A stretch of DNA of 38,194 bases from an uncultured Clostridia bacterium. GTDB taxonomy: Bacteria; Bacillota; Clostridia; TANB77; CAG-508. Under the pieces are notes generated by a model. That model ran no database searches. It saw only the letters and a list, made by a program, of their open reading frames with translations, and was not told where the DNA came from. Location of the stretch: assembly GCA_944390365.1 (NCBI GenBank), contig CALXPW010000011.1:1-38194 (forward strand), given 5' to 3'. Shown here one piece after another: positions 16,312 through 25,073 of this stretch. The translations under genes were made by a program, and so were the position numbers. Position 1 is the first letter of the stretch. Every line of letters begins with the position of its first letter.

Positions 16312-17016
16312 TTACTGTATCAAATCCTGTACGACTTTCCCGGCAATTAATAGACCTGCAACAGAAGGAACGAAACTAATACTTGCAGGAGTGCTTATGT
16401 TTGTTTTTCTAGGCTCTTCTTTAGAGTAAAGAACAGTAAGCTTAGGAATGTTTAATTTTTTAAGTTCTTTTCGAATAACCTTAGCAAGAGGACAAACTGA
16501 AGTCTTATAAATATCAGTTATTTCAAATTTACTTGCATCTAATTTGTTTCCTGTACCCATACAAGAAATAATTTTTATGTTATTTTTATTGCAATATTTA
16601 ATTATTTCTAATTTAGAAGAAACAGTATCTATTGCGTCAACAACATAATCTATATGTGTGGCTTTACTCATTATTTCTTCAATATTGTCTTTATTAATAA
16701 ATTCCTTAAGTTTTGTAACCTTAGCTAATGGGTTTATTTTTAAAATTCTCTCTTCTTGAACATCAACCTTAGCTTTTCCTACAGTTTCGGTATCTGCAAT
16801 TAGTTGTCTGTTTATATTTGTAATATCAACAATATCTTTATCTATAATGCAAATATTTTGGATTCCGGCTCTAACTAGTCCTTCTACTACATAAGAACCA
16901 ACACCACCTAAGCCAAAAACAACTATATTAGAATTTTGCAATTTTTCCAAGCTTTCTTTACCAATTAGGGCTTCTGTTCTGTTAAGCCAATTTTTATTTT
17001 CTGCTTCGCTTTTCAC
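16312..17016 (-). CDS. tcdA: tRNA threonylcarbamoyladenosine dehydratase (TcdA/CsdL)
   Basis: An E1-like ThiF-family enzyme that cyclises t6A37 of tRNAs to ct6A using ATP. Visible: NRTEALIGKESLEKLQNSNI, the Rossmann ATP loop VVFGLGGVGSYVVEGLVRAG, DITNINRQLIADTETVGKAK, VVDAIDTVSSKLEII, the loop SCMGTGNKLD, and KTSVCPLAKVIRKELKK with the Cys typical of this branch. I prefer GTG 17016 (GGAGG, 5 nt spacing) over ATG 17028, because that ATG overlaps the ribosome site. Length about 234, near the usual 240-260. Monocistronic. Confidence 0.92.
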   Translation of the reverse strand: MKSEAENKNWLNRTEALIGKESLEKLQNSNIVVFGLGGVGSYVVEGLVRAGIQNICIIDKDIVDITNINRQLIADTETVGKAKVDVQEERILKINPLAKVTKLKEFINKDNIEEIMSKATHIDYVVDAIDTVSSKLEIIKYCNKNNIKIISCMGTGNKLDASKFEITDIYKTSVCPLAKVIRKELKKLNIPKLTVLYSKEEPRKTNISTPASISFVPSVAGLLIAGKVVQDLIQ

Positions 17017-17108
17017 ATTAACCTCCATTTTAACAAAAAAGATTTACCATAAATTATAGCACAAATGGTGTAAAATGGTCAAAACACAAAACTTTGTTTG
17101 CAAAATAC

Positions 17109-17136
17109 TTGCTTTTTTTCTATATTATGATAAAAT
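17109..17136 (+). promoter_or_regulatory. Promoter of ruvA
   Basis: TTGCTT at 17109-17114, 16 bp, TAAAAT at 17131-17136 with TG-A in front of it. Confidence 0.6.
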
Positions 17137-17171
17137 ATCTAAAGCAAATTTAAACGAAAAGAGGAAAAGGT

Positions 17172-17768
17172 ATGATTTCATATATAAAAGGAAAATTAGA
17201 AGCAAAAAATATAGATAGTGTAATAATAGAAGTTGGAGGAATAGGATATAAAATATTTATGTCTGTAAATTCAATGGACAGATTAGGTGAAGCGGGAACA
17301 GATGTTAAAGTGTATACATACATGAGGGTAAGAGAGGATGATATAAGTCTTTTTGGATTTTGTACAAATGAAGAACTTAAAATGTTTGAGCAGTTATTAG
17401 GAGTAAGTGGTGTTGGCGCAAAATCAGCACTTTCAATATTAGCAAATATATCTCCATCAAGTTTTGCTTTGGCAATAATAACAGGAGATATAAATACACT
17501 CAAAGGATTGCCGGGAATAGGAGCAAAATCAGCACAGAGAATGATTTTAGAGTTAAAAGATAAAATGAAAACGCAAGAGGCAATTGAAACTGAAGTTGTA
17601 CCAATTAAAACAACTATAAAAAGTGATAAGGCAAAAGATGCTATTGAAGCACTTCAAGTACTAGGATACTCAAGAAGAGATATTGAATTGATAATGGCTA
17701 AAATAAATACAGAAGAATTATCTGTAGAAGAGATTATTAAGCAAGGCTTAAAATATTTGGGAATGTAG
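17172..17768 (+). CDS. ruvA: Holliday junction DNA helicase subunit RuvA
   Basis: 198 residues. RuvA tetramers hold Holliday junctions and load the RuvB motor. Domain I OB-fold starts MISYIKGKLEAKNIDSVIIE; the two helix-hairpin-helix motifs are visible as LLGVSGVGAKSALSILAN and LKGLPGIGAKSAQRMILELK; the C-terminal domain III (ALQVLGYSRRDIELIM) binds RuvB. AGAGGAAAAGGT precedes the ATG. ruvB is not next to it; rarA follows instead after 159 bp. Confidence 0.97.
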   Translation: MISYIKGKLEAKNIDSVIIEVGGIGYKIFMSVNSMDRLGEAGTDVKVYTYMRVREDDISLFGFCTNEELKMFEQLLGVSGVGAKSALSILANISPSSFALAIITGDINTLKGLPGIGAKSAQRMILELKDKMKTQEAIETEVVPIKTTIKSDKAKDAIEALQVLGYSRRDIELIMAKINTEELSVEEIIKQGLKYLGM

Positions 17769-17927
17769 CCTATAAACGATATTTACAAAAAAAATTAATA
17801 AAGAATTTATAACTTTATATTTAGAGTAATATATATAATGACAACAATAAGTAAGTTAGTAACAATAAAATAGTAATTTTATGATTCTATAAAGTAAAAA
17901 GTAAGATGCAGAAAGAAGGAATAGTTA

Positions 17928-19157
17928 ATGGATATAAGTAAGCCACTAGCATATAGAATGAGACCAAAGACTTTAGAGGAATACGTAGGACAAGAGCATA
18001 TTTTAGGTAAGGATAAAATATTATATAGAACTATTAAGGCAGATAGATTATCTAGTATAATCTTGTGGGGACCTCCAGGGTGTGGAAAAACTTCTCTTGC
18101 TAGAGTTATAAGCAATACAACTAAATACAAATTTACAAGAATAAATGCAGTAACAGCTGGAATTGGTGATATAAAAAATGCAATACAAGAGGCTCAGAAT
18201 TTGCTTTTAAATCCAAGTGGAAAATGCATATTATTTATTGACGAGATACATAGATTTAATAAATTACAACAAGACGCATTGCTTCCTTATGTAGAAAATG
18301 GAACTGTAATACTAATAGGCGCAACCACAGAAAATCCATACTTTGAAGTAAATAAAGCTTTAATATCAAGGTCAATGTTATGTAAGCTAAACCCACTCAC
18401 AAAGGATGATATATATAAGGTGCTTAAAAGGTCATTAGTGGCAGAAGAGGGATTGGGTAGTTATAATATAAAGATAGAAGATGAAACATTAAGAAAAATA
18501 GCAGAGGTATCAAATGGAGATGTAAGAACTGCATTAAATGGCTTAGAAATAGCTGTACTTACAACCAATATGAGCAGCGATGGATATATACATATAACTA
18601 ATGAAATTGCAGCTGACTGTATACAAAGACGAAAAGCAGTGTTTGATAAGAACGGGGATAGCCATTACGACAATATAAGTGCATTTATAAAATCAATGAG
18701 GGGAAGTGACCCAGATGCTACAGTATTTTATTTAGCAAGAGCTTTAGATGGAGGAGAGGACCCAGTATTCTTAGCAAGAAGAATAGTAATATTAGCAGCA
18801 GAAGACGTAGGATTAGCAGATCCAAACGCACTAGTTATAGCAACTTCTGCAATGCAAGCTGTAACAATGGTAGGAATGCCAGAAGCAAGACTAATACTAT
18901 CAGAAGCAGCTATATATATGGCACGTGCTAAAAAATCAAATGCATCATACATGGCAATAAACAAAGCATTAGAAGATGTATCAACAAAAGATACCGGAGA
19001 AATACCAATGCATATTAGAAATGCACCAGCAGAAGGAATGAGCGAGTTTGGTTATGGTGAAGGATATAAATATCCACATAATTATCCAGGCCACTGGGTA
19101 GAACAACAATACTTACCAGACAAAATGGTAGGAACTAAATATCTTGGTGAAATTTAA
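17928..19157 (+). CDS. rarA: Replication-associated recombination protein RarA (MgsA)
   Basis: A 409-residue AAA+ ATPase of the clamp-loader-related RarA/MgsA/WRNIP1 family, acting at stalled replication forks. MRPKTLEEYVGQEHILG at the N-terminus, Walker A GPPGCGKTSLARV at about 48-60, Walker B LFIDEIHRFNKLQQDALLP at about 101, sensor 1 LIGATTENPYFEVN, and the tetramerisation region with MRGSDPDATVFYLARAL, ILAAEDVGLADPNAL and EGYKYPHNYPGHWVEQQYLP. GAAGGAA precedes the ATG. REP copy A3 starts 4 bp after its stop. Confidence 0.96.
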   Translation: MDISKPLAYRMRPKTLEEYVGQEHILGKDKILYRTIKADRLSSIILWGPPGCGKTSLARVISNTTKYKFTRINAVTAGIGDIKNAIQEAQNLLLNPSGKCILFIDEIHRFNKLQQDALLPYVENGTVILIGATTENPYFEVNKALISRSMLCKLNPLTKDDIYKVLKRSLVAEEGLGSYNIKIEDETLRKIAEVSNGDVRTALNGLEIAVLTTNMSSDGYIHITNEIAADCIQRRKAVFDKNGDSHYDNISAFIKSMRGSDPDATVFYLARALDGGEDPVFLARRIVILAAEDVGLADPNALVIATSAMQAVTMVGMPEARLILSEAAIYMARAKKSNASYMAINKALEDVSTKDTGEIPMHIRNAPAEGMSEFGYGEGYKYPHNYPGHWVEQQYLPDKMVGTKYLGEI

Positions 19158-19160
19158 ATC

Positions 19161-19191
19161 GTGGACAAAAGGGACACTCCTGTTTGTCCAC
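19161..19191 (+). repeat. REP copy A3, left flank of the RAYT gene
   Basis: 31 bp identical to A1, same orientation. It lies between rarA and the RAYT gene, with A4 in the opposite orientation on the other side. Confidence 0.92.
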
Positions 19192-19357
19192 GATTTTCTA
19201 AAAAATATAAAATGTTGTAGGAAAAAATTTAATCTGCTAAAATATTGACAAAATATGGAAAAAGCAATATACTATTTGTTATATTTTAAAATTTATTCAA
19301 AAATAATTTTATTCAAATAACGTCTATAAAGAATTCCCAAAAGAAAGAGTGATTGAT

Positions 19358-20069
19358 ATGCCAAGACAAGCTAGAAGCATTTACGAAGGAAAATTTTACC
19401 ATGTTATGACACAAGGTATCAATAAAGAATATATTTTATATAAAGAGACTTACAAAATGATTTACATAAAACTAATGTATGAACAAGCAAAAGAAGATGA
19501 TTTAAAAATAATTGCTTATTGCATTATGGATAATCATGTTCATTTACTAGTGAATGTAGAGAAAATAGAAAATTTGTCTAGATTTATGAAAATTGTAAAC
19601 ATGAAATATGCTATGCAATATAATAAAATGGAAAATAGAGTAGGAGTGGTATTTAGAAATAGATTTAAAAGTGAATTGATTTATAACGAAAATTATTTTT
19701 ATAGTTGTGTTAATTATATCCATAACAATCCTGTAAAGGCAGGTATTGTAAATAGTGCTAAAGAATATAAGTTCTCAAGTGCAAATAACTATAATTTAAT
19801 AAACACATTAAATGAAATAAGTAAAAGAAATAATATAAATGATAAAATGTATGGATTTATTGAAATAGAAAAAAATATTATGGAAGATATAGAAGAAGTT
19901 GTAAATGATTTTAAAAAAGTACATAATATGAAAGAAATTGATTTTAATAATAAAGATAAATTGAAATTACTTGTCAAAACTATAAAAGAGAAAACAAATG
20001 CTACAATAAGAGAAATATCAGAAAAATTACGGTATTTCGAAATCTGTTGTATATAAATATTTAAAATAG
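19358..20069 (+). CDS. REP-associated tyrosine transposase (RAYT, Y1/HUH), +1 shift near the end
   Basis: A single-strand HUH transposase of the IS200-like TnpA_REP group, which are single-copy and linked to spread of REP palindromes. Seen: MPRQARSIYEGKFYHVMTQG, the HUH motif DNHVHLLV (H60, H62), a catalytic-Tyr region VNYIHNNPVKAGIV (candidate Y120) and FRNRFKSEL. The ATG at 19358 is preferred over GTG 19349 by family start MPRQAR. Near the C-terminus, codon 225 is CGG (20030). Zero frame ends KLRYFEICCI, while skipping the C gives KLGISKSVVYKYLK and a TAG at 20067-20069, a proper HTH ending. Unshifted, the stop would be at 20054-20056. Flanked by REP copies A3 and A4 in inverted orientation, the layout of a REPtron. 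Confidence 0.9.
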
Positions 20070-20125
20070 TATAAAACAAGAAGAGTTCTACCTTCCAACT
20101 AGATTTTTCCTGTATAATAAAAAGT

Positions 20126-20156
20126 GTGGACAAAAAGGAGTGTCCCTTTTGTCCAC
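20126..20156 (-). repeat. REP copy A4, right flank of the RAYT gene
   Basis: Reverse orientation relative to A3, with one base difference from it in the centre (G to T when read in the same sense). Ends 4 bp before the SPFH gene stop. Confidence 0.92.
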
Positions 20157-20160
20157 AGAA

Positions 20161-21156
20161 CTATTTTTCTTCTATTGTTACAGAATTTCCATAATCTGCA
20201 GTTTCTGAATCGTTAGCGTCAGAAACCGACTGAATTTTTTTTGTACGTTTTTTATCTTCTTTAAACATCTCTGCTGCTGAACCTAAACTAGATAGTGCAC
20301 TTGTTGCCTCAAATGGTATAAATATTTTGTTTGCTTCACCATTTGCTACTTCTTTTAATGCTTCTAAAGATTTAAGTTGTACTAATTTCTCATCTGGTTT
20401 TGCTCTCATCATAGCATCGTAAACCATATGTACTTCTTCAGCCTTAGCTTCAGCTACTTTTTTTATTGCTTCTGCTTCACCGGCAGCTCTTCTAATACGT
20501 GCTTCTCTATCAGCTTCAGCCTCAAGAATAGCAGCTTCTTTTTTACCTTCTGCAAGTGTAACAGCAGATTGTCTTTCACCTTCTGCTTGAAGAATTAAAG
20601 CTCTTTTATTTCTTTCTGCATTCATTTGTTTTTCCATTGCATCGCGTATATCTGGTGGTGGAGTAATATCCTTTATTTCAACTCTGTCGATTTTACAACC
20701 CCATTGGTCTGTAGCTTCATCAAGTAATACTCTTAACTTATCATTAATTGCATCACGCGAACTAAATGTTGAATCCAAATCCATTTTACCAACAATATCA
20801 CGAATTGTAGTAATTGCAAGGTACTCTATACCTTTCTTTAAATTTTGAATTTCATATACTGCCTTTGCAGGGTCTGTTACTTTATAGAATACAACTGTGT
20901 CTATTGTAATTGTAACATTATCTTTTGTGATAACACCTTGTGGTGGTATGTCCATAGTTTGTTGCTTTAAACTTACAACACTACGAACGTGATCAAAGAA
21001 TGGAACAATTATTGTAAGACCAGCATCTGCTATTTTATAGAATTTACCAAGTCTTTCAATAATGTATACCTCTGATTGTTTTACAATTCTGATTGTTTTA
21101 AATGCAATAATTAAGATAATAACTAGTAGTACACCTAAAAATATCCATGTTCCCAT
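20161..21156 (-). CDS. SPFH/Band 7 (stomatin-like) membrane scaffold protein
   Basis: About 331 residues. One N-terminal membrane segment (WIFLGVLLVIILIIAFKTI), then the SPFH domain (SEVYIIERLGKFYKIADAGL, DIPPQGVITKDNVTITIDTV, LDSTFSSRDAINDKLRVLLD, WGCKIDRVEIKDITPPPDIR) and a coiled coil rich in Ala/Glu (EADREARIRRAAGEAEAIKK). These proteins organise membrane microdomains or control membrane proteases. ATG 21156 is chosen over 21162 because AGGAGG directly abuts the latter. It follows an NfeD gene on the same strand, the classic SPFH-NfeD pair. Confidence 0.92.
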   Translation of the reverse strand: MGTWIFLGVLLVIILIIAFKTIRIVKQSEVYIIERLGKFYKIADAGLTIIVPFFDHVRSVVSLKQQTMDIPPQGVITKDNVTITIDTVVFYKVTDPAKAVYEIQNLKKGIEYLAITTIRDIVGKMDLDSTFSSRDAINDKLRVLLDEATDQWGCKIDRVEIKDITPPPDIRDAMEKQMNAERNKRALILQAEGERQSAVTLAEGKKEAAILEAEADREARIRRAAGEAEAIKKVAEAKAEEVHMVYDAMMRAKPDEKLVQLKSLEALKEVANGEANKIFIPFEATSALSSLGSAAEMFKEDKKRTKKIQSVSDANDSETADYGNSVTIEEK

Positions 21157-21281
21157 AAACATCCTCCTAAAATATATTAATAAATTTTTTTATCATAAAT
21201 TAAATGGTATATTATTATAATTTAAGTTATACTTTTTAATGCTTAGCTCCAAAAAGCTTAACCTTAATAATAATCTGAATT

Positions 21282-21701
21282 TTACTTTACAACAGCTTTT
21301 ACGCCGTCAATTTCTACTATTTCAACCTCTGTGTTTTCTGGAATGTCTTCATCTGTAGCAGATTTTGCAGACCAAACATCTCCATCAATTTTAATTTGTC
21401 CAGTACCTTCAATATTGTTTATTTTTGAAATAACAATTCCTTTTTTTCCAATAATTGAATAAGCATTAGTTTTTACTTCTTTTGGCACCTTGATGAATTT
21501 ATCTACAAGTGGTCTTGTAAAAATTAAAAGAAGTGTAGATGTTATAATAAATACTAAGGCTTGAATAAGTATACTGTCAGTAATAAAGCTTGTAACCATT
21601 GCTAAAAGAGCACCAATTCCAAGCCAAAAAACTAAAAAGCCGATAGTTGCCATTTCAATTATAAAAAATACTCCTGCAGCTATTAACCAAAATACCCACA
21701 T
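21282..21701 (-). CDS. NfeD-like membrane protein
   Basis: 139 residues. Two to three membrane segments (VFWLIAAGVFFIIEMATIGF, LALVF...TLLLIF region) followed by a C-terminal OB-fold domain (NAYSIIGKKGIVISKI, GTGQIKIDGDVWSAKSATDE, VEIVEIDGVKAVVK) typical of NfeD partners of SPFH proteins. The ATG has an AGAGAGG-type site. Upstream of and co-directional with the SPFH gene; 125 bp separates them. Confidence 0.9.
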   Translation of the reverse strand: MWVFWLIAAGVFFIIEMATIGFLVFWLGIGALLAMVTSFITDSILIQALVFIITSTLLLIFTRPLVDKFIKVPKEVKTNAYSIIGKKGIVISKINNIEGTGQIKIDGDVWSAKSATDEDIPENTEVEIVEIDGVKAVVK

Positions 21702-21820
21702 AAAAACCTCTCTTTTCTGACTAAACGTCTATTAAAGTGTAGAGCTAAAAACCCTAACAATACTATTATACTATATATTTATGAAAAAAGAAATACAAAA
21801 ATGCAAAATAATGTAAAAAT

Positions 21821-21924
21821 GTGGACAAAAGGGACACTCCTATTTGTCCACGACATTTGTCAAACGAATTCATAAAAATTTTTATGTAATAGCGTGGACA
21901 AATAGGAGTGTCCCTTTTGTCCAC
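21821..21924. repeat. REPIN: REP copies A5 and A6, exact inverted pair
   Basis: A5 at 21821-21851 and A6 at 21894-21924 are exact reverse complements of each other, 42 bp apart. Both differ from A1/A2 by the same single base (CCTA instead of CCTG in A5, matched in A6). The pair lies between the divergent NfeD and recG genes. Confidence 0.93.
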
Positions 21925-21951
21925 AGTGGGCTAGAAAAAAATTGTAAAGTG

Positions 21952-21960
21952 TGATATAGT
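21952..21960 (+). promoter_or_regulatory. Extended -10 promoter of recG
   Basis: TGATATAGT with -10 TATAGT at 21955-21960. No good -35 is seen. It begins about 30 bp after REP A6. Confidence 0.45.
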
Positions 21961-21988
21961 AGTTTTATCAAAAAAATCAGGAGGTTTT

Positions 21989-24040
21989 ATGTTAGATTTA
22001 AAACAAGACGTTCAATATGTTAAAGGCGTTGGACCTAATAATGTGGTACTTTTGCAAAAGCTTGGGATAAATACATTAGAAGATTTAATAACTTTTTTTC
22101 CAAGAAATTATGAAGATAGAAGCAAGCCTAAAAAAATAAATGAGTTAGTAGATGGCGAAGAGGCTTTAATAGATGTTATATGTGCAAGCAATATGAATGA
22201 AACTAGGTTTGCGCGTAATAAGGTTATGTTAAAAATGTTAGTTAGAGACGATACAGGAGATTGCGTGCTTACGTGGTTTAATCAAACATATTTAAAAAAC
22301 AAATTTAAAGTGGGCGAAAGGTATCAGTTTTATGGCAAAGTAAACATCAAATATGGAAGAATAGAAATGACAAGGCCTGTATTTGACAAAGAAGGTCTTA
22401 GCAAGAACACAGGAAAAATAATACCAATATATCCACTTACATTTAACCTATCACAAAATAAATTGCGAAATATAATTGAAAATGGACTAAAGGTAGCTTT
22501 AGGAAAGCTTGATGAAACAATACCTGAGTATATTTTAAAAGAATATAATTTAGAAGAAATAAATAAGGCAACAAAGCAAATTCATTTTCCAGATGACTTT
22601 ACAGAGTACAGTAAAGCCAGAAGAAGATTTGTATTTGAAGAATTGCTAACAGTACAACTTGCATTATCAAGCTTAAAATCTAGGTATGATAAGGAAGTAG
22701 ATGGAATAGAATTTGACAAAAATGTAAAAATGTCTGACGTTATAAATTCACTTCCATTTAAGCTAACAAAAGCACAATTAAGAGTACTAGAAGAAATAGA
22801 TAGAGATATGGAAAGTAACAAACCCATGAATAGATTATTGCAAGGAGATGTAGGCTCAGGAAAAACCATCGTGTCAATTATATCTGCATATAAGGCTGCA
22901 AAATGTGGATATCAAACTGCAATAATGGCACCAACTGCAATACTTGCAGAGCAACATATAAATAATTTTACTAAAACTTTGGAAAAGTTTGGAATAAGGT
23001 GCGAACTATTGCTAGGTGGAATGAGAGCAAAGAAGAGGGCAGAGGTTCTAGAAAAGTTAAAAAATGGAGAAATAGATATATTAGTTGGAACACACGCTCT
23101 TTTAGTTGAAGATGTAGAGTTTAAAAATTTGGGACTAGTTGTAACAGATGAGCAACATAGATTTGGTGTAAGGCAAAGAGCAAGTATTGTTGGAAAAGGA
23201 GCAAATCCAGATGTGCTAGTAATGACAGCAACACCTATTCCAAGAACATTGGCACTTATTTTGTATGGAGACTTGGACATATCAATAATAGATGAACTAC
23301 CACCGAACAGGAAAAAGATAGAAACCTATCCAGTAACAAAAAATTATGAGAGAAGAGTAGAGGAATTTATCAGAGCAAATGTACAAAAGGGAAGACAGGC
23401 GTATGTGGTATGCCCATTAGTAGAAGAAAGCGAAGAATACGAAAACTGTAAATCGGCTACAGAACTTGCAGAAGAGTATCAAAACAAAATATTTCCAGAA
23501 CTTAATGTAGCATGTTTGCATGGAAAAATGAAGCAAAAAGATAAAGACGAAATTATGGAAAAATTTAAAAATGGCGAAATACAAATCCTTGTCTCAACGA
23601 CTGTAATAGAGGTCGGTGTAGACGTACCAAACGCAAACATAATGGTAGTACAAAATGCAGAACGATTTGGCTTAGCACAACTACATCAGTTAAGAGGAAG
23701 AGTTGGAAGAGGAGAATATCAATCATATTGCATACTTATATACGAGGGAAATTCTAAAACAACAAGAGAAAGAATGAAAACAATGAAAGAAACCGACAAT
23801 GGCTTTATAGTAGCAGAAAAGGACTTAGAACTTAGAGGTTCAGGCGAATTCTTCGGAACTAGACAACACGGTTTGCCAGAATTCAAAATAGCAAACTTAT
23901 TTGAAGACGTAGCAATTTTAAAAGAAGTACAGGACTTAGTAGCAAAAATTGAAGCAGAAGACCCAAGACTCGAAAAAGTAGAAAATAGGAAACTACATAA
24001 GCTAGTTGAGGAAAAATTCGAAGATAGGATTAGTATATGA
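21989..24040 (+). CDS. recG: ATP-dependent DNA helicase RecG
   Basis: 683 residues, normal length. RecG reverses stalled forks and branch-migrates junctions. N-terminal wedge/OB domain ([59 protein letters not shown]), Walker [15 protein letters not shown] at about 283-296, DEQHRFGV near 388, [13 protein letters not shown], then helicase C-terminal motifs ([35 protein letters not shown]) and the TRG-like end. AGGAGG precedes the ATG. Its TGA is immediately followed by repeat B1. Confidence 0.97.
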   Translation: MLDLKQDVQYVKGVGPNNVVLLQKLGINTLEDLITFFPRNYEDRSKPKKINELVDGEEALIDVICASNMNETRFARNKVMLKMLVRDDTGDCVLTWFNQTYLKNKFKVGERYQFYGKVNIKYGRIEMTRPVFDKEGLSKNTGKIIPIYPLTFNLSQNKLRNIIENGLKVALGKLDETIPEYILKEYNLEEINKATKQIHFPDDFTEYSKARRRFVFEELLTVQLALSSLKSRYDKEVDGIEFDKNVKMSDVINSLPFKLTKAQLRVLEEIDRDMESNKPMNRLLQGDVGSGKTIVSIISAYKAAKCGYQTAIMAPTAILAEQHINNFTKTLEKFGIRCELLLGGMRAKKRAEVLEKLKNGEIDILVGTHALLVEDVEFKNLGLVVTDEQHRFGVRQRASIVGKGANPDVLVMTATPIPRTLALILYGDLDISIIDELPPNRKKIETYPVTKNYERRVEEFIRANVQKGRQAYVVCPLVEESEEYENCKSATELAEEYQNKIFPELNVACLHGKMKQKDKDEIMEKFKNGEIQILVSTTVIEVGVDVPNANIMVVQNAERFGLAQLHQLRGRVGRGEYQSYCILIYEGNSKTTRERMKTMKETDNGFIVAEKDLELRGSGEFFGTRQHGLPEFKIANLFEDVAILKEVQDLVAKIEAEDPRLEKVENRKLHKLVEEKFEDRISI

Positions 24041-24129
24041 TGGCACTTTGGTGCCTGTCACAAAAGTGCCATTTGGCACCTTTGGGGACAGGTCTAAACG
24101 GGACACATTTGTCACTTTTAGGGACAGGC
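24041..24129 (+). repeat. Family-B composite repeat, copy B1
   Basis: An 89-bp element that starts one base after the recG stop: TGGCACTTTGGTGCCTGTCA, AAAGTGCCATTTGGCACC, GGGGACAGGTCTAAACGGGA, then CTTTTAGGGACAGGCT. Its reverse complement aligns along its full length with repeat B3 inside mfd. It contains nested palindromes (GGTGCC, TGGCA, GGGACAGG). Confidence 0.85.
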
Positions 24130-24253
24130 TTCTTTACGACAATGTTGCCAGAATTATACATGGCGTATTAGACAAAACAGAATGACAAGAGAGAAAAGAA
24201 AAACATTAATAATTTCTAATTCTAGTTAGAATTAAAATGTATGGAGGATTAAA

Positions 24254-24829
24254 ATGAGTAGAAAAGTTTGGAAAGCAGGGACATTTATATACCCACTTCC
24301 TGCTATTATGGTATCTTGTGGAACTATGGAAAAATCAAATATTATGACAGTTGCATGGACTGGAATTATTAACACAAATCCAGCAATGTGCTATATTTCT
24401 GTAAGGCCAGAGAGGTATTCATATAATTTAATAAAAGAACAAGGAGAGTTCGTAATTAACCTTACAAACGAAAAATTAGCATTCGCAACGGATTGGTGTG
24501 GAGTAAAGACTGGCGCTAAAGTAGATAAATTTAAAGAGATGCATCTTACTAAGGAAAAGGGAGAATTTGTAAAATGCCCAATAATAAAAGAAAGTCCTGT
24601 GGCGATAGAATGCAAGGTTAAAGAAATAAAAGAGCTTGGAAGTCATCACATGTTTATTGCAGAGGTGTTATCAATAGATGCAGATGAAAAATATATAGAT
24701 GAAAAAGGAGCTTTTGATATTTCTAAATGTAATTTAATTGCATACTCAAATGGGCATTATTATAGTATGGGAAGGAAAATTGGTAGATTTGGCTTTTCTG
24801 TGCAAAAGCAAAAGAAGAGAAAGAAATAA
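24254..24829 (+). CDS. Flavin reductase family protein (FMN-binding split barrel)
   Basis: 191 residues of the flavin-reductase-like, FMN-binding split-barrel fold. Seen: GTFIYPLPAIMVSCGTMEKS at the start, the FMN-binding IMTVAWTGIINTNPAMCYIS and VRPERYSYNLIKEQGEFVIN, DWCGVKTGAKVDKF, and a C-terminal HYYSMGRKIGRFGFSVQK. Likely reduces or uses flavin with NAD(P)H; the partner is unknown. GGAGG precedes the ATG. Confidence 0.88.
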   Translation: MSRKVWKAGTFIYPLPAIMVSCGTMEKSNIMTVAWTGIINTNPAMCYISVRPERYSYNLIKEQGEFVINLTNEKLAFATDWCGVKTGAKVDKFKEMHLTKEKGEFVKCPIIKESPVAIECKVKEIKELGSHHMFIAEVLSIDADEKYIDEKGAFDISKCNLIAYSNGHYYSMGRKIGRFGFSVQKQKKRKK

Positions 24830-24848
24830 AAAAGTATGTTATACTTAT

Positions 24849-24966
24849 GGGGCAGGTCTTTTAGACTTGTCCTTAAAATTTAGGTTGCTACAATAAGAAA
24901 AAAGATATGTCTCAATCAGACCTGTCCCGAAAGATGACAACTATGTCTCAATCAGACCTGTCCCAA
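24849..24966 (+). repeat. Family-B repeat, copy B2 with internal duplication
   Basis: Hairpin GGCAGGTCT / AGACTTGTCC at 24850-24872, then ATGTCTCAATCAGACCTGTC twice in tandem (24907 and 24943, 36 bp apart) with AAAGATGACAA between. This matches the left half of B3 (CCTGTCCC-AAAGATGACAA-...-AGACCTGTCCC). Confidence 0.75.
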
Positions 24967-24992
24967 AACCCGACAAACCCGACAAAAAATGA

Positions 24993-25021
24993 TTGACATT
25001 TTAACAAAAAGATAGTAAAGT
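24993..25021 (+). promoter_or_regulatory. SigA promoter of the GH13 gene
   Basis: TTGACA at 24993-24998, 17 bp, TAAAGT at 25016-25021. Confidence 0.65.
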
Positions 25022-25073
25022 ATAGGTATGTACGAAGTTTTATCCTTTAGTTAATTAAAGAAAGGAGCACACT

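Noticed and set aside
17769..17927. Missing ruvB between ruvA and rarA as a deletion
   Set aside because: The gap is only 159 bp with no ruvB remnants; ruvB is often placed elsewhere, so this is ordinary.
24041..24129. Repeat B1 as the recG terminator
   Set aside because: Strong pairing but no T run; better explained as a dispersed repeat because its homologue lies inside mfd.
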